This document shows positions 23,292 through 31,721 of a stretch of 64,000 bases of DNA, one piece after another (positions within the stretch are counted from its first letter, which is position 1; every line of letters begins with the position of its first letter). Source of the DNA: Stenotrophomonas maltophilia (GTDB lineage Bacteria > Pseudomonadota > Gammaproteobacteria > Xanthomonadales > Xanthomonadaceae). The notes under the pieces were generated by a model, which worked only from the letters and a program-made list of their open reading frames with translations, made no database searches and was not told where the DNA came from. The translations under genes and the position numbers were made by a program. The stretch covers positions 474,001 through 538,000 of the forward strand of contig NZ_CP015612.1 of the NCBI RefSeq assembly GCF_002138415.1. Direction: 5' to 3'.

Positions 23292-24080
23292 ATGTCCCGC
23301 CTGCCTTCGCTGTACATCTCCCATGGTTCGCCGATGACCGCCCTGCATCCGGGCCAGGTTGGCGTGCGCCTGGCCGAGCTGGCGCGCGACCTGCCGACGC
23401 CGCGCGCCATCGTGATGGCCTCGGCGCACTGGCTGGGCCGGCAGCCGCTGGTCGGCGCGCACCCGCAGCCGCCGACCATCCACGACTTCGGCGGCTTCCC
23501 GCGCGCGCTGTTCGAACTGCAGTACCCGGCGCCGGGCGATCCGGCGCTGGCCGAAGAGGTGGCCGGCCGCATCGCCGCCGCTGGCCTGCCGGTGGCGCTC
23601 GACCCGCAGCGTGGCCTGGACCACGGTGCCTGGGTGCCGCTGGGGCTGCTGCGCCCGCAGGCCGACATCCCGGTGGTGCCGGTGTCGATCCAACCGCTGC
23701 TCGGCCCTGAGCACCAGTTCGCGCTGGGCCGGGCGCTGGCGCCGCTGCGCGATCAGGGCGTGCTGCTGGTCGGCTCGGGCAGCATCACCCACAACCTGCA
23801 TGACTGGGGCGACTACCAGGATGGCAAGGAAGCGCCGTACGTGCGGCCCTTCATCGAATGGGTGGAGCAGCGCTTGGCCGCCGACGACCGCCAGGCCCTG
23901 CTCGATTACCGCCGGCAGGCGCCGTTCGCCGAACGCGCGCACCCGACCGATGAGCACCTGCTGCCGCTGTTTTTCGCAATGGGCGCGGCCGGCGAGGGTG
24001 GTTTCGGTGCACGCCGCATCGACGCCGGCATCGATGCCGGCTTCCTCGCCATGGATCTGTACCGCTTCGACGGGGCATGA
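23292..24080 (+). CDS. Class III extradiol ring-cleavage dioxygenase (YgiD/DODA type)
   Basis: 262 residues from the ATG at 23292, with GGAGA upstream. Family motifs: LYISHGSPM near the N-terminus (iron-binding His), MASAHWLG (second His), PTIHDFGGFP, GLDHGAWVPL (catalytic His region) and LVGSGSITHNL. This is the LigB-like fold; YgiD of E. coli acts as 4,5-DOPA extradiol dioxygenase. Likely reaction: oxygen-dependent cleavage of a catecholic ring in the cytoplasm. The physiological substrate is unknown. It shares an operon with DoxX and a LysR regulator, suggesting detoxification of catechols or quinones. Confidence 0.9.
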   Translation: MSRLPSLYISHGSPMTALHPGQVGVRLAELARDLPTPRAIVMASAHWLGRQPLVGAHPQPPTIHDFGGFPRALFELQYPAPGDPALAEEVAGRIAAAGLPVALDPQRGLDHGAWVPLGLLRPQADIPVVPVSIQPLLGPEHQFALGRALAPLRDQGVLLVGSGSITHNLHDWGDYQDGKEAPYVRPFIEWVEQRLAADDRQALLDYRRQAPFAERAHPTDEHLLPLFFAMGAAGEGGFGARRIDAGIDAGFLAMDLYRFDGA

Positions 24081-24197
24081 GCCGGGGCTGACGCGCGACG
24101 GCCCCGGCCGTCGCGGTCGTGGCCGCATGTGGTAGTTTTTTCCGGGTTTCCGGCGCTGGCCCTCGAGCCTCCCCGCGCGCCGCTTCCTGGAAGAAGC

Positions 24198-25847
24198 ATG
24201 CATACCATTGAAGTCGTCCTGGCGATGCTGGTGGCCGTTGTCGCCAGCGGCTACCTGGTTCGCGTCCTCCCGTTCTCGTTGCCGCTGCCGCTGGTGCAGA
24301 TCGGCCTGGGCGCGGTGATCGCCGGCGTGTTCAACCGCGGCCATGCGCTGGAGCCGGAGGTATTCTTCCTGCTGTTCCTGCCGCCGCTGCTGTTCCTGGA
24401 TGGCTGGCGCATCCCCAAGCAGGGCCTGTTCCGCGACAAGGGCGCGATCCTCGAGCTGGCGTTCGGCCTGGTGGTGTTCACCGTCATCGGCGCCGGTTTC
24501 CTGATCCACTGGCTGATTCCGGTGATGCCGCTGGCGGTGTGCTTCGCGCTGGCGGCCATCGTGTCGCCGACCGATCCGGTGGCGGTCGGGGCGATCGCCT
24601 CCAAGGCGCCCATTCCCAAGCGCCTGATGCACATCCTTGAGGGCGAGTCGCTGCTGAACGATGCGTCCGGCCTGGTCTGCTTCCGCTTCGCGGTGGCAGC
24701 GGTGATGACCGGCACCTTCTCGCTGGCCACGGCCTCGTTGACCTTCGTGTGGGTGGCGGTGGCGGGCTTGGCGGTGGGCGTGGCGGTGACGCTGGGTGTG
24801 TCCACCTTCCAGCGCTGGCTATGGCGCCGCTTCGGCGAAGAGCCGGGCGCGGCGATGCTGGTCAACCTGCTCATTCCGTTCGCGGCCTACCTGCTGGCCG
24901 AAGAGATCCATGCCTCGGGCATTCTCGCCGCGGTCGCCGCCGGTATCGCAATGAGCTATGTCGAGCTGACCGGCCGCGTCTCCGGCAGCATGCGCGTGCA
25001 GCGCGCCGGGGTCTGGAACATGCTGCAGTTCAGCTTCAACGGCATCATGTTCGTGCTGCTGGGCGAGCAGCTGCCGGGCATCGTCGAACGCGCCACCACC
25101 ACCATGAACGAGACCGGCCACCAGAGTGCGTGGTGGCTGCTGGTGTATGTGGTGGTGATCAATCTGGCACTGGTGGTGCTGCGCCTGCTGTGGGTGTGGC
25201 TGTCGCTGCGCTGGAACCTGCTGCGCGCGCGTCGTCGCGGCCTGGAGCGGGGCGAGGCGCCGAACTGGCGCATCGTGGTGGCGACCTCGGTGGCCGGCGT
25301 GCGCGGTGCGATCACCCTGGCCGGTGTGTTGACCCTGCCGCTGTTCCTGCCCGACGGCAGTGCGTTCCCGGCGCGTGACCTGGTGATCTTCCTGGCAGCG
25401 TCGGTGATCCTGTTCTCGCTGCTGGGCGCCAGCATCGCGCTGCCGCGGCTGTTGAAGGGCCTGCAGCTGCCGTCCGATTCGGGTGAGCGCAAGGAAGAGG
25501 ATCTGGCGCGCCGGCTGTCGTCGAAGGCGGCGCTGGCCGGGGTCGAGCGCATGCGCCAGCAGATGGTGATGAACCAGAACACCGAGAACGTGCAGCTGTA
25601 CAACGATGCCGCCTCGCGGGTCAGCCTGCTGTACCAGCGCCACCTGGAGAAGGACAGCGACGGGCCCGACGTGGACCCGGAGAAGGTGCGGCGCATGGAA
25701 CTGGGTTACCGCCAGCTGCGCAGCGCCGGCCTCAATGCCGAGCGCGAGGAGCTGTTCCGGCTGACCCGGCGCGGGGTGATCTCCGATGAGATCTCGCGGC
25801 GCCTGATCCGCAACCTGGACCTGCTGGAATCGCGCAAGCGCGAATGA
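24198..25847 (+). CDS. CPA1-family Na+/H+ antiporter (NhaP/YjcE type)
   Basis: 549 residues from the ATG at 24198, with GGAAGAAG upstream. About twelve membrane helices lie in residues 5-410. Hallmarks: FLLFLPPLLFLDGW, the ion-binding pair in ALAAIVSPTDPVAVGAIA (Asp of the conserved ND/DP region), LEGESLLNDASGLV (ND motif) and VRGAITLAGVL. A hydrophilic cytosolic tail (about 425-549) is helical, with SLLYQRHLEKDSDGPDVDPE. Role: exchange of cytosolic Na+ or K+ for H+. It stands alone; no regulator is adjacent. Confidence 0.92.
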   Translation: MHTIEVVLAMLVAVVASGYLVRVLPFSLPLPLVQIGLGAVIAGVFNRGHALEPEVFFLLFLPPLLFLDGWRIPKQGLFRDKGAILELAFGLVVFTVIGAGFLIHWLIPVMPLAVCFALAAIVSPTDPVAVGAIASKAPIPKRLMHILEGESLLNDASGLVCFRFAVAAVMTGTFSLATASLTFVWVAVAGLAVGVAVTLGVSTFQRWLWRRFGEEPGAAMLVNLLIPFAAYLLAEEIHASGILAAVAAGIAMSYVELTGRVSGSMRVQRAGVWNMLQFSFNGIMFVLLGEQLPGIVERATTTMNETGHQSAWWLLVYVVVINLALVVLRLLWVWLSLRWNLLRARRRGLERGEAPNWRIVVATSVAGVRGAITLAGVLTLPLFLPDGSAFPARDLVIFLAASVILFSLLGASIALPRLLKGLQLPSDSGERKEEDLARRLSSKAALAGVERMRQQMVMNQNTENVQLYNDAASRVSLLYQRHLEKDSDGPDVDPEKVRRMELGYRQLRSAGLNAEREELFRLTRRGVISDEISRRLIRNLDLLESRKRE

Positions 25848-25861
25848 CCGTGTACCTCGGG

Positions 25862-25887
25862 TGGGTGCGGACCTTGGTCCGCACACC
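25862..25887. repeat. SMAG-like palindrome
   Basis: GTGCGGACCTTGGTCCGCAC palindrome at the junction of convergent genes; same family as the pair at 27785-27847. Confidence 0.75.
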
Positions 25888-25895
25888 TTTCAGCC

Positions 25896-26144
25896 TTATT
25901 CCGGCTTCGTTTCCAGGAAATACGCCTCGACCTTGCCCTTGACCTTGATGGTCATCGGGTTGCCGCGGCGGTCACGGGCCTTGCCGGCCTGCACGCGGAT
26001 CCAGCCTTCGCTGACCGAGTATTCCTCGACGTTGTCGCGCTCGACGTCGTTGAAACGCACGCCAACGCCGCGCTCCAGCGCCTGCGCATCATGGAAGGGG
26101 CTGGCCGGGTTGATCGCCAGGTGGTCGGGAGGGGTATCGCTCAT
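25896..26144 (-). CDS. DUF3297 family protein
   Basis: 82 residues from the ATG at 26144. The start is chosen because homologues begin M-S-D-x-P-P-D-H-L. The signature ALERGVGVRFNDVERDNVEEY and SEGWIRVQAGKARDRRGNPM is that of DUF3297, a small conserved family of proteobacteria with no known function. It lies 90 bp from a divergent gene, so the two share a promoter region. Full length compared with the family. Confidence 0.88.
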   Translation of the reverse strand: MSDTPPDHLAINPASPFHDAQALERGVGVRFNDVERDNVEEYSVSEGWIRVQAGKARDRRGNPMTIKVKGKVEAYFLETKPE

Positions 26145-26234
26145 CGCTTCATTCACAGTGACGGCCACCAAGGCCGGCTTCAGCGGCACAGGATAAACCG
26201 TAGAATGCCGGCCTGCCCCAGAGGAAGTTCCGCC

Positions 26235-26777
26235 ATGCCCGACAACAGCGACTATTTCGACTTCGAGGAAGACATCCACGACTTCGACGAGGAGGGCTTC
26301 GAGGCGCGGGTCTGGAACCTGCTGGTACTGATCAATCCGGGCGACGAAGAGCTGGCCCTGCAGCAGTTCAACCGCTGGCGCGAGCACCTGGCCGAGGACG
26401 GGCAGCCGCTGGAGGCAGACAGCGACTGGCTGCCAGCGCTGTTCACGGCCATTGCCTGGCAGTCCGGTTTCGAGGTCGAGCGTGATGATCTGGAATCGCT
26501 GCAGTCGGCGGTGAACGAGCTGTCGGCGCGCTTCAACCTGCAGTTGGACTGGGGCGGCGACCTGGACGACGAGGATTTCGCCGAAGACCTGGACGGCGTG
26601 CAGCTGATGTCCACCGCCTTCGACCGTCTGCGCGAGCACAACTACACGCTGTGGAGCGTGGATGCCGGCAGCGACGGTTTCACCGGCGTGATGGCGCTGA
26701 CCCGCGACGACGATGCGATGCTGGCGCTGTGCTCGCTGCTGGACGTGGAAATCCGGCTGGGCAGCGACCCGTTCTGA
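26235..26777 (+). CDS. Conserved acidic protein of unknown function
   Basis: 180 residues from the ATG at 26235; the open frame extends upstream but overlaps the divergent gene's promoter. Very acidic at both ends (DYFDFEEDIHDFDEEGFE; DLDDEDFAEDLDG). The middle is helical with WNLLVLINPGDEELALQQF. No catalytic motif or signal peptide is visible. A TAGAAT box at 26209-26214 ahead of the gene fits a sigma70 -10 element. It is not recognised as any characterised family. Confidence 0.75.
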   Translation: MPDNSDYFDFEEDIHDFDEEGFEARVWNLLVLINPGDEELALQQFNRWREHLAEDGQPLEADSDWLPALFTAIAWQSGFEVERDDLESLQSAVNELSARFNLQLDWGGDLDDEDFAEDLDGVQLMSTAFDRLREHNYTLWSVDAGSDGFTGVMALTRDDDAMLALCSLLDVEIRLGSDPF

Positions 26778-26814
26778 GCAGGGCAGGTGGGTCGGTGCGG
26801 AGCCCGCCCATGGG

Positions 26815-26876
26815 TGGATGCCAACCTTGGTCGGCATGCCCTGTGCCTGATGTGCGGACCAAGGTCCGCACCCACC
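26815..26876. repeat. Pair of SMAG-like palindromes
   Basis: ATGCCAACCTTGGTCGGCAT (imperfect) and TGTGCGGACCAAGGTCCGCA, arranged as an inverted pair downstream of the acidic-protein gene. Confidence 0.75.
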
Positions 26877-26929
26877 ACAGGAAGTGGTAGCCCCACCCAG
26901 CACAGCAAGCGGTAGCCCCCCGCCACGGC

Positions 26930-27205
26930 CTACGGCCGGTACTGCGCCCTGGCGTTGGCGATCACCGCTTTGACCAGCTCACGGTCGGTGTGCCGGGAAA
27001 TCGCGCGCGCACCCAGCGCGATCGCCTGTGCACGCAGTTCGGCAGTGACATCGTAGTGGGCGCCGCTGGCCTTGTTCTGGAACGCCCGCGGGGGAATGCC
27101 GAGCTGCGCCGCCATCGCGTGCAGCTCGGCCAGGGTGTCGGCCATCAGGTGCGCCCAGCGCTGTCCGCGCCAGGGATGCACCGCGTCATCGACGTAGACC
27201 GTCAC
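26930..27205 (-). CDS. DUF4031 domain protein
   Basis: 91 residues from a GTG at 27205 (V-T-V-Y-V-D-D), the opening typical of DUF4031. The frame is open upstream only through the previous gene. Motifs: TVYVDDAVHPWRGQRWAHLM, ELHAMAAQLGIP, GAHYDVTAELRAQAIALGA. DUF4031 has no established role. It starts 13 bp after the stop of the next gene and is probably co-transcribed. The C-terminal extension (about 75-91) is longer than in the minimal domain. Confidence 0.8.
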   Translation of the reverse strand: MTVYVDDAVHPWRGQRWAHLMADTLAELHAMAAQLGIPPRAFQNKASGAHYDVTAELRAQAIALGARAISRHTDRELVKAVIANARAQYRP

Positions 27206-27218
27206 CGCCGCGGCCGGT

Positions 27219-27707
27219 TCAGGCCTGCGGCTTGCTGTCGCTGTCAGCGGCCGGAGCGGCCTCGGCAGCGGCGTCTTCGGCCACGTCGCCCTCGGCGGCT
27301 TCGCCTTCCTCGCCCTCGGCAGCGTCGACGCCTTCGAACTCGGCGACCAGCTTGTCCAGGTACTCGTCAGCGGTCTGCTCGGATTCGGCCGCCAGGGTGT
27401 CCAGCAGCTTCTGCAGCAGTTCGGAGTATTCCAGGTTGACCTTGCGGCCTTCCTTCTCCTGCACGTTGGCCAGGTGCTTGAGCATGGCCAGCATCGGCAC
27501 CGGGTTCTCGGCGTTGCCCATGGTCTGGCCGCCGATGGCCAGCAGCCACTCACGGCCCTGCAGGCCGATGGCCGCCACCACCTGACCGTCTTCGTTGGTC
27601 AGCACGGCATGGTTCTGCACCTGCTGCTGGGCGTTCAGGCGGAGGAACGGGCGCTTGGCCTGCTGCTTCTTGCGCTTGTCGCGCTTGGCCTTGGAGTTCT
27701 GGGACAT
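27219..27707 (-). CDS. Conserved protein with basic head and acidic Ala/Glu-rich tail
   Basis: 162 residues. The N-terminus is strongly basic (KAKRDKRKKQQAKRPFLRL). The middle part (about 25-115) has a beta-rich start (VLTNEDGQVVAAIGLQGREW) and helices. The tail from about 125 is low-complexity Glu/Ala/Asp. No family with known function is recognised. The charge split suggests nucleic-acid or polyanion binding, which is inference only. Probably the first gene of an operon with the DUF4031 gene. Confidence 0.75.
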   Translation of the reverse strand: MSQNSKAKRDKRKKQQAKRPFLRLNAQQQVQNHAVLTNEDGQVVAAIGLQGREWLLAIGGQTMGNAENPVPMLAMLKHLANVQEKEGRKVNLEYSELLQKLLDTLAAESEQTADEYLDKLVAEFEGVDAAEGEEGEAAEGDVAEDAAAEAAPAADSDSKPQA

Positions 27708-27784
27708 GGGGTGGGGTCACCTGGAAACGGAAAGACCGCCATTGTAGCGGGTGCTGCAGGGTGCGCTCGCCGGGCATGGCCTTG

Positions 27785-27847
27785 GTGGGTGCGGACCTTG
27801 GTCCGCACGCTCTGTGCCCGATGTGCGGACCAAGGTCCGCACCCACC
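27785..27847. repeat. Inverted pair of SMAG-like palindromes
   Basis: GTGCGGACCTTGGTCCGCAC and TGTGCGGACCAAGGTCCGCA, flanked by GGTGG and CCACC, forming a symmetric 63-bp unit just beyond the motB stop. Confidence 0.85.
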
Positions 27848-27849
27848 GT

Positions 27850-28788
27850 TTACTTTGCCGGCCCCTGCGCAGCCTGCACGTCCGGGTCTGCCGCGGGTGC
27901 CGAAAGCCCCACCTGCGGGCCGGCACCGGCCAGGGCGGCCGCTTCGGCGGCCTGGGTCATCACTACGATGCTGATGCGGCGGTTGATCGGGTTCTGCGGG
28001 TCGCCCTTGTCGAACAGCACCGACGAAGACAGGCCGACCACGCGGGTGATCTTGCTGTCCTCCAGGCCGCCGTCCACCAGTGCGCGGCGTGCGGCATTGG
28101 CACGATCGGCGCTCAGTTCCCAGTTGCCGTAACCGCGCGCGGCCGAATAGGCGGTGATGTCGGTGTGGCCGGTCAGGCTGATCCGGTTCGGCACGTGGTT
28201 CAGGTAGTTGGCCAGCTCGTGCAGGATCTGCTGCGTGTACGGCTTCAGCGTGGCGCTGCCGAGGTCGAACATCGGCCGGTTCTGCTTGTCCACGATCTGG
28301 ATGCGCAGGCCTTCCGGGGTCAGGTCCAGCAGCAGCTGGTCCTTGAACGGCTCCAGCGCCTGGCTCTTGCTGATCGCCTCCTGCAGTTCCTTCATCAGTG
28401 CTTCCAGCTGCTGCTTGTCGCGCTGCTGCTGGTCCACCGGCTGCGGCACCGCTTCCTTCTGGTTCTGGAAGGGATCGTTGCTGTTGCCCCGCGAGACGTC
28501 GGTGGCACCACCCAGCTTGATCATCGAGGTGCTGGCGCCGCCCGGGCCGGCCATGCCGGGTGCCGGCGTGGCGTTCTGCCCGCTCAGCGGGCTGGGGTTG
28601 CGGAAGTACTCGGAAATGGCCGCACGGTCGTTCTTGTTGGTGGTGGCCATCAGCCACAGCACCAGGAAGAAGGCCATCATCGCGGTCACGAAGTCGGCAT
28701 AGGCCACCTTCCACGAACCGCCATGATGGGCGGCGTGGCCGGCCTTCTTGACCCGACGGACGATGACGGTGGGCTTGGTCTCGGCCAT
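27850..28788 (-). CDS. motB: Flagellar stator protein MotB
   Basis: 312 residues. One transmembrane helix at about 27-48 has the proton-carrying Asp32 in KVAYADFVTAMMAFF. A plug and linker region follows (about 50-150, with a QQQRDKQQLEAL coiled stretch), then an OmpA-like peptidoglycan-binding domain (about 165-290) with SLTGHTDI, NWELSADRANAARRAL and PINRRISIVV. The tail (about 285-312) is Ala/Pro-rich. Family role: the MotB subunit anchors the A5B2 stator to the cell wall and conducts protons. motA lies directly upstream with a 3-bp gap. Confidence 0.95.
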   Translation of the reverse strand: MAETKPTVIVRRVKKAGHAAHHGGSWKVAYADFVTAMMAFFLVLWLMATTNKNDRAAISEYFRNPSPLSGQNATPAPGMAGPGGASTSMIKLGGATDVSRGNSNDPFQNQKEAVPQPVDQQQRDKQQLEALMKELQEAISKSQALEPFKDQLLLDLTPEGLRIQIVDKQNRPMFDLGSATLKPYTQQILHELANYLNHVPNRISLTGHTDITAYSAARGYGNWELSADRANAARRALVDGGLEDSKITRVVGLSSSVLFDKGDPQNPINRRISIVVMTQAAEAAALAGAGPQVGLSAPAADPDVQAAQGPAK

Positions 28789-28791
28789 GGC

Positions 28792-29646
28792 TTACTTGAC
28801 CGTCTTCAGGTGCTGCTCGAAATCGGAGAAGGCCGGACGCACGTTCGACGGCAGCGTCTTGCGGGCGAATTCCAGCGCGATCTTCGGGTTGTAGCCGCGC
28901 AGGCAGGCCAGCAGGGCGGTCTTTACCGATTCGTAGATGCGGCTGTCCTGCTCGGCGCGGGCCTCCATCGCGGCCGCCATCGGGCCGACGAAGCCGTAGC
29001 CCAGCAGGATGCCCAGGAAGGTGCCGACCAGCGCGCCGGCCACATGGCCACCGACCTCGACGATATCCCCGCCGATCGAACCCATGGTGATGACGATGCC
29101 CAGCACTGCAGCGACGATGCCGAAACCGGGCAGTCCGTCGGCGACCTTGGTCAGCACCTGCGAGGGCGCCATCGCCTCGGCATGGTGCTTTTCCAGCTCC
29201 AGTTCCAGCAGCGGCTCCAGCTCGTGTGGCTCGATGTTGCTGCCGATCATCAGGCGCAGGCAGTCGGTGATGAAGTCGATCAGGTGGTGGTCGGCCTGTA
29301 CCTTGGGGTAGTTGCCGAACAGCGCGCTCTCGGCCGGACGCTCGACATGGTCTTCCAGCGCCATGAAGCCTTCGCGGCGGGCCTTGTTGAGCAGTTCATA
29401 GAGCAGGCTGAGGACGTCGATGTAGTCCTGCTGCTTGTAGCGCGGGCCCTTGAACACGCCGACCATGGCCTGCAGGGTCTGCTTGACCGTCTTGGCCGGG
29501 GTGCCGACCAGGAAGGCGCCGAGCGCGGCGCCACCGATGATGACCAGCTCGTAGGGCTGCCAGAGGGCACCCAGGCGGCCGTGGGCACCGAGATAGCCCC
29601 CGATCACGCTGACGATGACGACCAGGAATCCAACGATGATGAGCAT
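28792..29646 (-). CDS. motA: Flagellar stator protein MotA
   Basis: 284 residues from the ATG at 29646. Four membrane helices lie at about 2-20, 30-50, 168-190 and 200-222. The cytosolic loop (about 55-165) holds the conserved charged residues that contact the rotor protein FliG. VADGLPGFGIVAAVLGIVI contains the conserved Pro near TM3 and HVAGALVGTFLGILLGYG is TM4. It is followed by motB, as in most bacteria. No other flagellar gene is in the window, so the stator operon is unlinked, as usual in the group. Confidence 0.95.
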   Translation of the reverse strand: MLIIVGFLVVIVSVIGGYLGAHGRLGALWQPYELVIIGGAALGAFLVGTPAKTVKQTLQAMVGVFKGPRYKQQDYIDVLSLLYELLNKARREGFMALEDHVERPAESALFGNYPKVQADHHLIDFITDCLRLMIGSNIEPHELEPLLELELEKHHAEAMAPSQVLTKVADGLPGFGIVAAVLGIVITMGSIGGDIVEVGGHVAGALVGTFLGILLGYGFVGPMAAAMEARAEQDSRIYESVKTALLACLRGYNPKIALEFARKTLPSNVRPAFSDFEQHLKTVK

Positions 29647-29737
29647 GGGGCGGCGCAAGGAGAGGGGATATCTCCTTGTCGGCCCGTCGCCCGGTTTTCT
29701 GAAGAGGGAATTCTGTGAAATCGGTCAGCGGGGTGTT

Positions 29738-30205
29738 TCAGCCCGCCACGCCGCTTTCGGCGCCGCCACGCTGCAACGGGTCGGGCCAGGGCTCGCCATT
29801 GCCGGTGAACGAAAGTGAGACGGAGTTCAGGCAGTGGCGCTCGTAGGTGGGCGGGGGGCCGTCCGGGAAAACGTGACCCAGGTGGCTGCCGCAGCGCGCG
29901 CAGGTGATCTCGGTGCGGACCATGCCGTGGCTGGTATCGCGGATTTCGCGCACGTGTGCCGGGTCGAACGGGGCGAAGAAGCTCGGCCAGCCGGTGCCGG
30001 AATCGAACTTGGTACTGGAGCGGAACAGCGGTAGTGCGCACAGACGGCAGCAGTAGACGCCCTCGCGCTTGTTGTCGAGGAATACGCCGCAGAACGGCGC
30101 CTCGGTGCCGTGCTGCAGCAGCACGCGGCGTTCCTCGCTGCTGAGACCGGCAACCAGCGCCTCGGTCTGGGTGGCAGTGGGGGGCGTCAGATCGAAGGCA
30201 GTCAT
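29738..30205 (-). CDS. msrB: Peptide-methionine (R)-S-oxide reductase MsrB, cytosolic
   Basis: 155 residues from the ATG at 30205. No signal peptide, so cytoplasmic. Zinc site: C53/C56 (CRLC) and C102/C105 (CARC). Catalytic Cys125 in RHCLNS. Further family motifs are [14 protein letters not shown] and [12 protein letters not shown]. It reduces the R-epimer of methionine sulfoxide in proteins with thioredoxin as reductant. A second, exported MsrB is encoded at 56954. The C-terminal tail ([18 protein letters not shown]) is slightly longer than in E. coli. Confidence 0.93.
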   Translation of the reverse strand: MTAFDLTPPTATQTEALVAGLSSEERRVLLQHGTEAPFCGVFLDNKREGVYCCRLCALPLFRSSTKFDSGTGWPSFFAPFDPAHVREIRDTSHGMVRTEITCARCGSHLGHVFPDGPPPTYERHCLNSVSLSFTGNGEPWPDPLQRGGAESGVAG

Positions 30206-30345
30206 GCCGGCTCTCCGTAGGGTCGATGGCCTGGGGATGCCGGAAAACGTGGGGGTGCCGGCGTGCGCTTGCAAGTGTGACGGCCGTTCATGGGCGGCAC
30301 ACAGGCACAGGCGCAAGGTGAACGTGACCCACGCTGGAGCGTGCC

Positions 30346-30720
30346 ATGAAACCGACCCTTTCCCTGCTGTTGATGGCCTTGTTGCCCACGTTGGCGCTGG
30401 CCCAGGTGCCTACCGCCGACCCGACCGCCACGCGCAGTGCGACCACCGTGGCACCGCCGCCGGTGGTGCCACCGCCGCAAGCGGCCCGCCCGCAGCCGCA
30501 GGTGCTGCCGTCGCCGCAGCCGGCGCAGCCGATCAAGTCCACCGGCCCCGCCCAGATCGCGCCCACCCCGGCGCCGAAGCCGGCCGACAAGGTCTATGAC
30601 CGCAATGGCCGCATCGTTCCCGGGGTGCGGCCGGCCGGTCCGAACCGCGTGTTCGATTCGCGCACCGGCCGCTATTACGACAGCGTGCCGGCCGGTGACG
30701 GCCAGCAGATCAAGCGCTGA
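30346..30720 (+). CDS. Secreted proline-rich protein
   Basis: 124 residues. The signal peptide is about 1-20 (TLALAQ). Residues 25-80 are Pro/Ala/Gln/Val-rich and probably disordered ([20 protein letters not shown]). The C-terminal 45 residues are ordered-looking, with [14 protein letters not shown] and [14 protein letters not shown], two related D-x-x-G-R/T-G-R motifs. The family is unknown. The motif pair recalls short wall-binding or surface modules, but this is speculative. Start supported by GGAG about 9 nt upstream. Confidence 0.75.
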   Translation: MKPTLSLLLMALLPTLALAQVPTADPTATRSATTVAPPPVVPPPQAARPQPQVLPSPQPAQPIKSTGPAQIAPTPAPKPADKVYDRNGRIVPGVRPAGPNRVFDSRTGRYYDSVPAGDGQQIKR

Positions 30721-30891
30721 CCTCGGGGGCCAGGCAAGGTTGACGGCTACCGCACGCTGCACGGCCTGAACGCACGAAAACAACGTCCTGCCAATCACTG
30801 CTTTTTCGCCTGCGATTAACCGTTCCGGGACCACCGTGGCCCTGCGCCGGCATTCCGCCGCCGCATGTCCTTCGTCCACTGGATCGCGATC

Positions 30892-31038
30892 ATGAAAAAC
30901 CAGCAGAACCGTCATCCCGGCAAGGAACCGCAGGGCCGCAACCCGCAGCAGCAACAGCAGCAGATGGAGCCGCAGCAGCCGCACAAGGGTGGCAAGCAGC
31001 AGGAGCAGCGCTCGCAGAAGCACCCGCAGCAGCGCTGA
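30892..31038 (+). CDS. 48-residue glutamine-rich hydrophilic protein
   Basis: A short frame from the ATG at 30892 to the TGA at 31036-31038. 17 of 48 residues are Gln, including a run of six; the rest are mainly Lys, Pro, His, Arg and Gly. There is no hydrophobic residue except the Met positions and no Cys. Reading-frame evidence: codon choice is GC3-rich as in neighbours, and the ORF ends 7 bp before a hairpin of the GGGGTCAGA family, a plausible terminator. The ribosome site is weak (GGATCG). Composition resembles small stress-induced hydrophilic proteins. Real expression is unproven. Confidence 0.55.
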   Translation: MKNQQNRHPGKEPQGRNPQQQQQQMEPQQPHKGGKQQEQRSQKHPQQR

Positions 31039-31045
31039 CGGAATC

Positions 31046-31078
31046 GGGGTCAGAGCCCGCGTTGCGGGATCTGACCCC
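31046..31078 (+). terminator. Palindrome of the GGGGTCAGA family, probable terminator
   Basis: GGGGTCAGA (31046-31054) pairs with TCTGACCCC (31070-31078), with inner GCCCGC/GCGGGA. It is followed by AACCCTTT. Second member of the stem family seen at 5106 and 43560. Confidence 0.6.
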
Positions 31079-31092
31079 AACCCTTTCCGGCT

Positions 31093-31572
31093 TCAATCCG
31101 GAATCGGCAGGCTCAGCGTCTCCTTCACCTCTTCCATCACGATGTAGCTTTTCGACTCACGCACGTGCGGCAGTGTCAGCAACGTGCTGCCGAGCAGCTT
31201 GCGGTAGGAGGCCATTTCGCTGATCCGCGCTTTCAGCAGGTAATCGAAGTCGCCCGACACCAGATGGCACTCCAGCACGTTGGGCAGCTTCAGCGCCGCG
31301 CGCCGGAACTCCTCGAAAATGTCGCCGGACTTGTAGGCCAGGCTGATTTCCACGAACACCAGCAGGCTTGCCTTCACTGCGGCCGGGTCGAGGTGGGCGT
31401 GGTAGCCGGTGATCACCGCTTCGCGCTCGAGCCGGCGCACGCGCTCGGTGCATGGCGTGGTCGACAGACCGACCCGCTCGCCCAGTTCGGTGAAGGAGAT
31501 ACGGCCCTCGGCCTGCAGGATGCGCAGGATCTTGCGATCGATCTTGTCCAGTTCGCGGGTACGGGTGGCCAT
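31093..31572 (-). CDS. Lrp/AsnC-family regulator, probable DadR (controls dadA-alr)
   Basis: 159 residues from the ATG at 31572. The HTH (about 1-55) reads ELDKIDRKILRILQAEGRIS and LSTTPCTERVRRLEREAVI. The RAM effector domain (about 70-150) includes LVFVEISLAYKSG, ECHLVSGDFDYLLKA and VMEEVKETLSLPI. It is close to the leucine-responsive subgroup. It is divergent from dadA, with a 149-bp shared promoter region, the same arrangement as DadR in Pseudomonas. Expected role: L-alanine-responsive activator of alanine catabolism. Confidence 0.88.
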   Translation of the reverse strand: MATRTRELDKIDRKILRILQAEGRISFTELGERVGLSTTPCTERVRRLEREAVITGYHAHLDPAAVKASLLVFVEISLAYKSGDIFEEFRRAALKLPNVLECHLVSGDFDYLLKARISEMASYRKLLGSTLLTLPHVRESKSYIVMEEVKETLSLPIPD

Positions 31573-31721
31573 GGCCGTCAACCTTGGGGAATGAATTGCA
31601 GGAGAACATCCTGCCGGTTGATTGCAAATCAGGCAAATCAACTGGTATTGGCTGTCTATACTTCCCCAATTATGGTCCCGGCACGCTCCAGTGCAGGGAA
31701 TGATCGGGTTGGAGAAGTCCC

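Noticed and set aside
27219..27707. H-NS-like or other nucleoid protein
   Set aside because: The basic head and acidic tail suggested nucleic-acid binding, but no H-NS core motif (such as a W-G-R-P-type motif) is visible.
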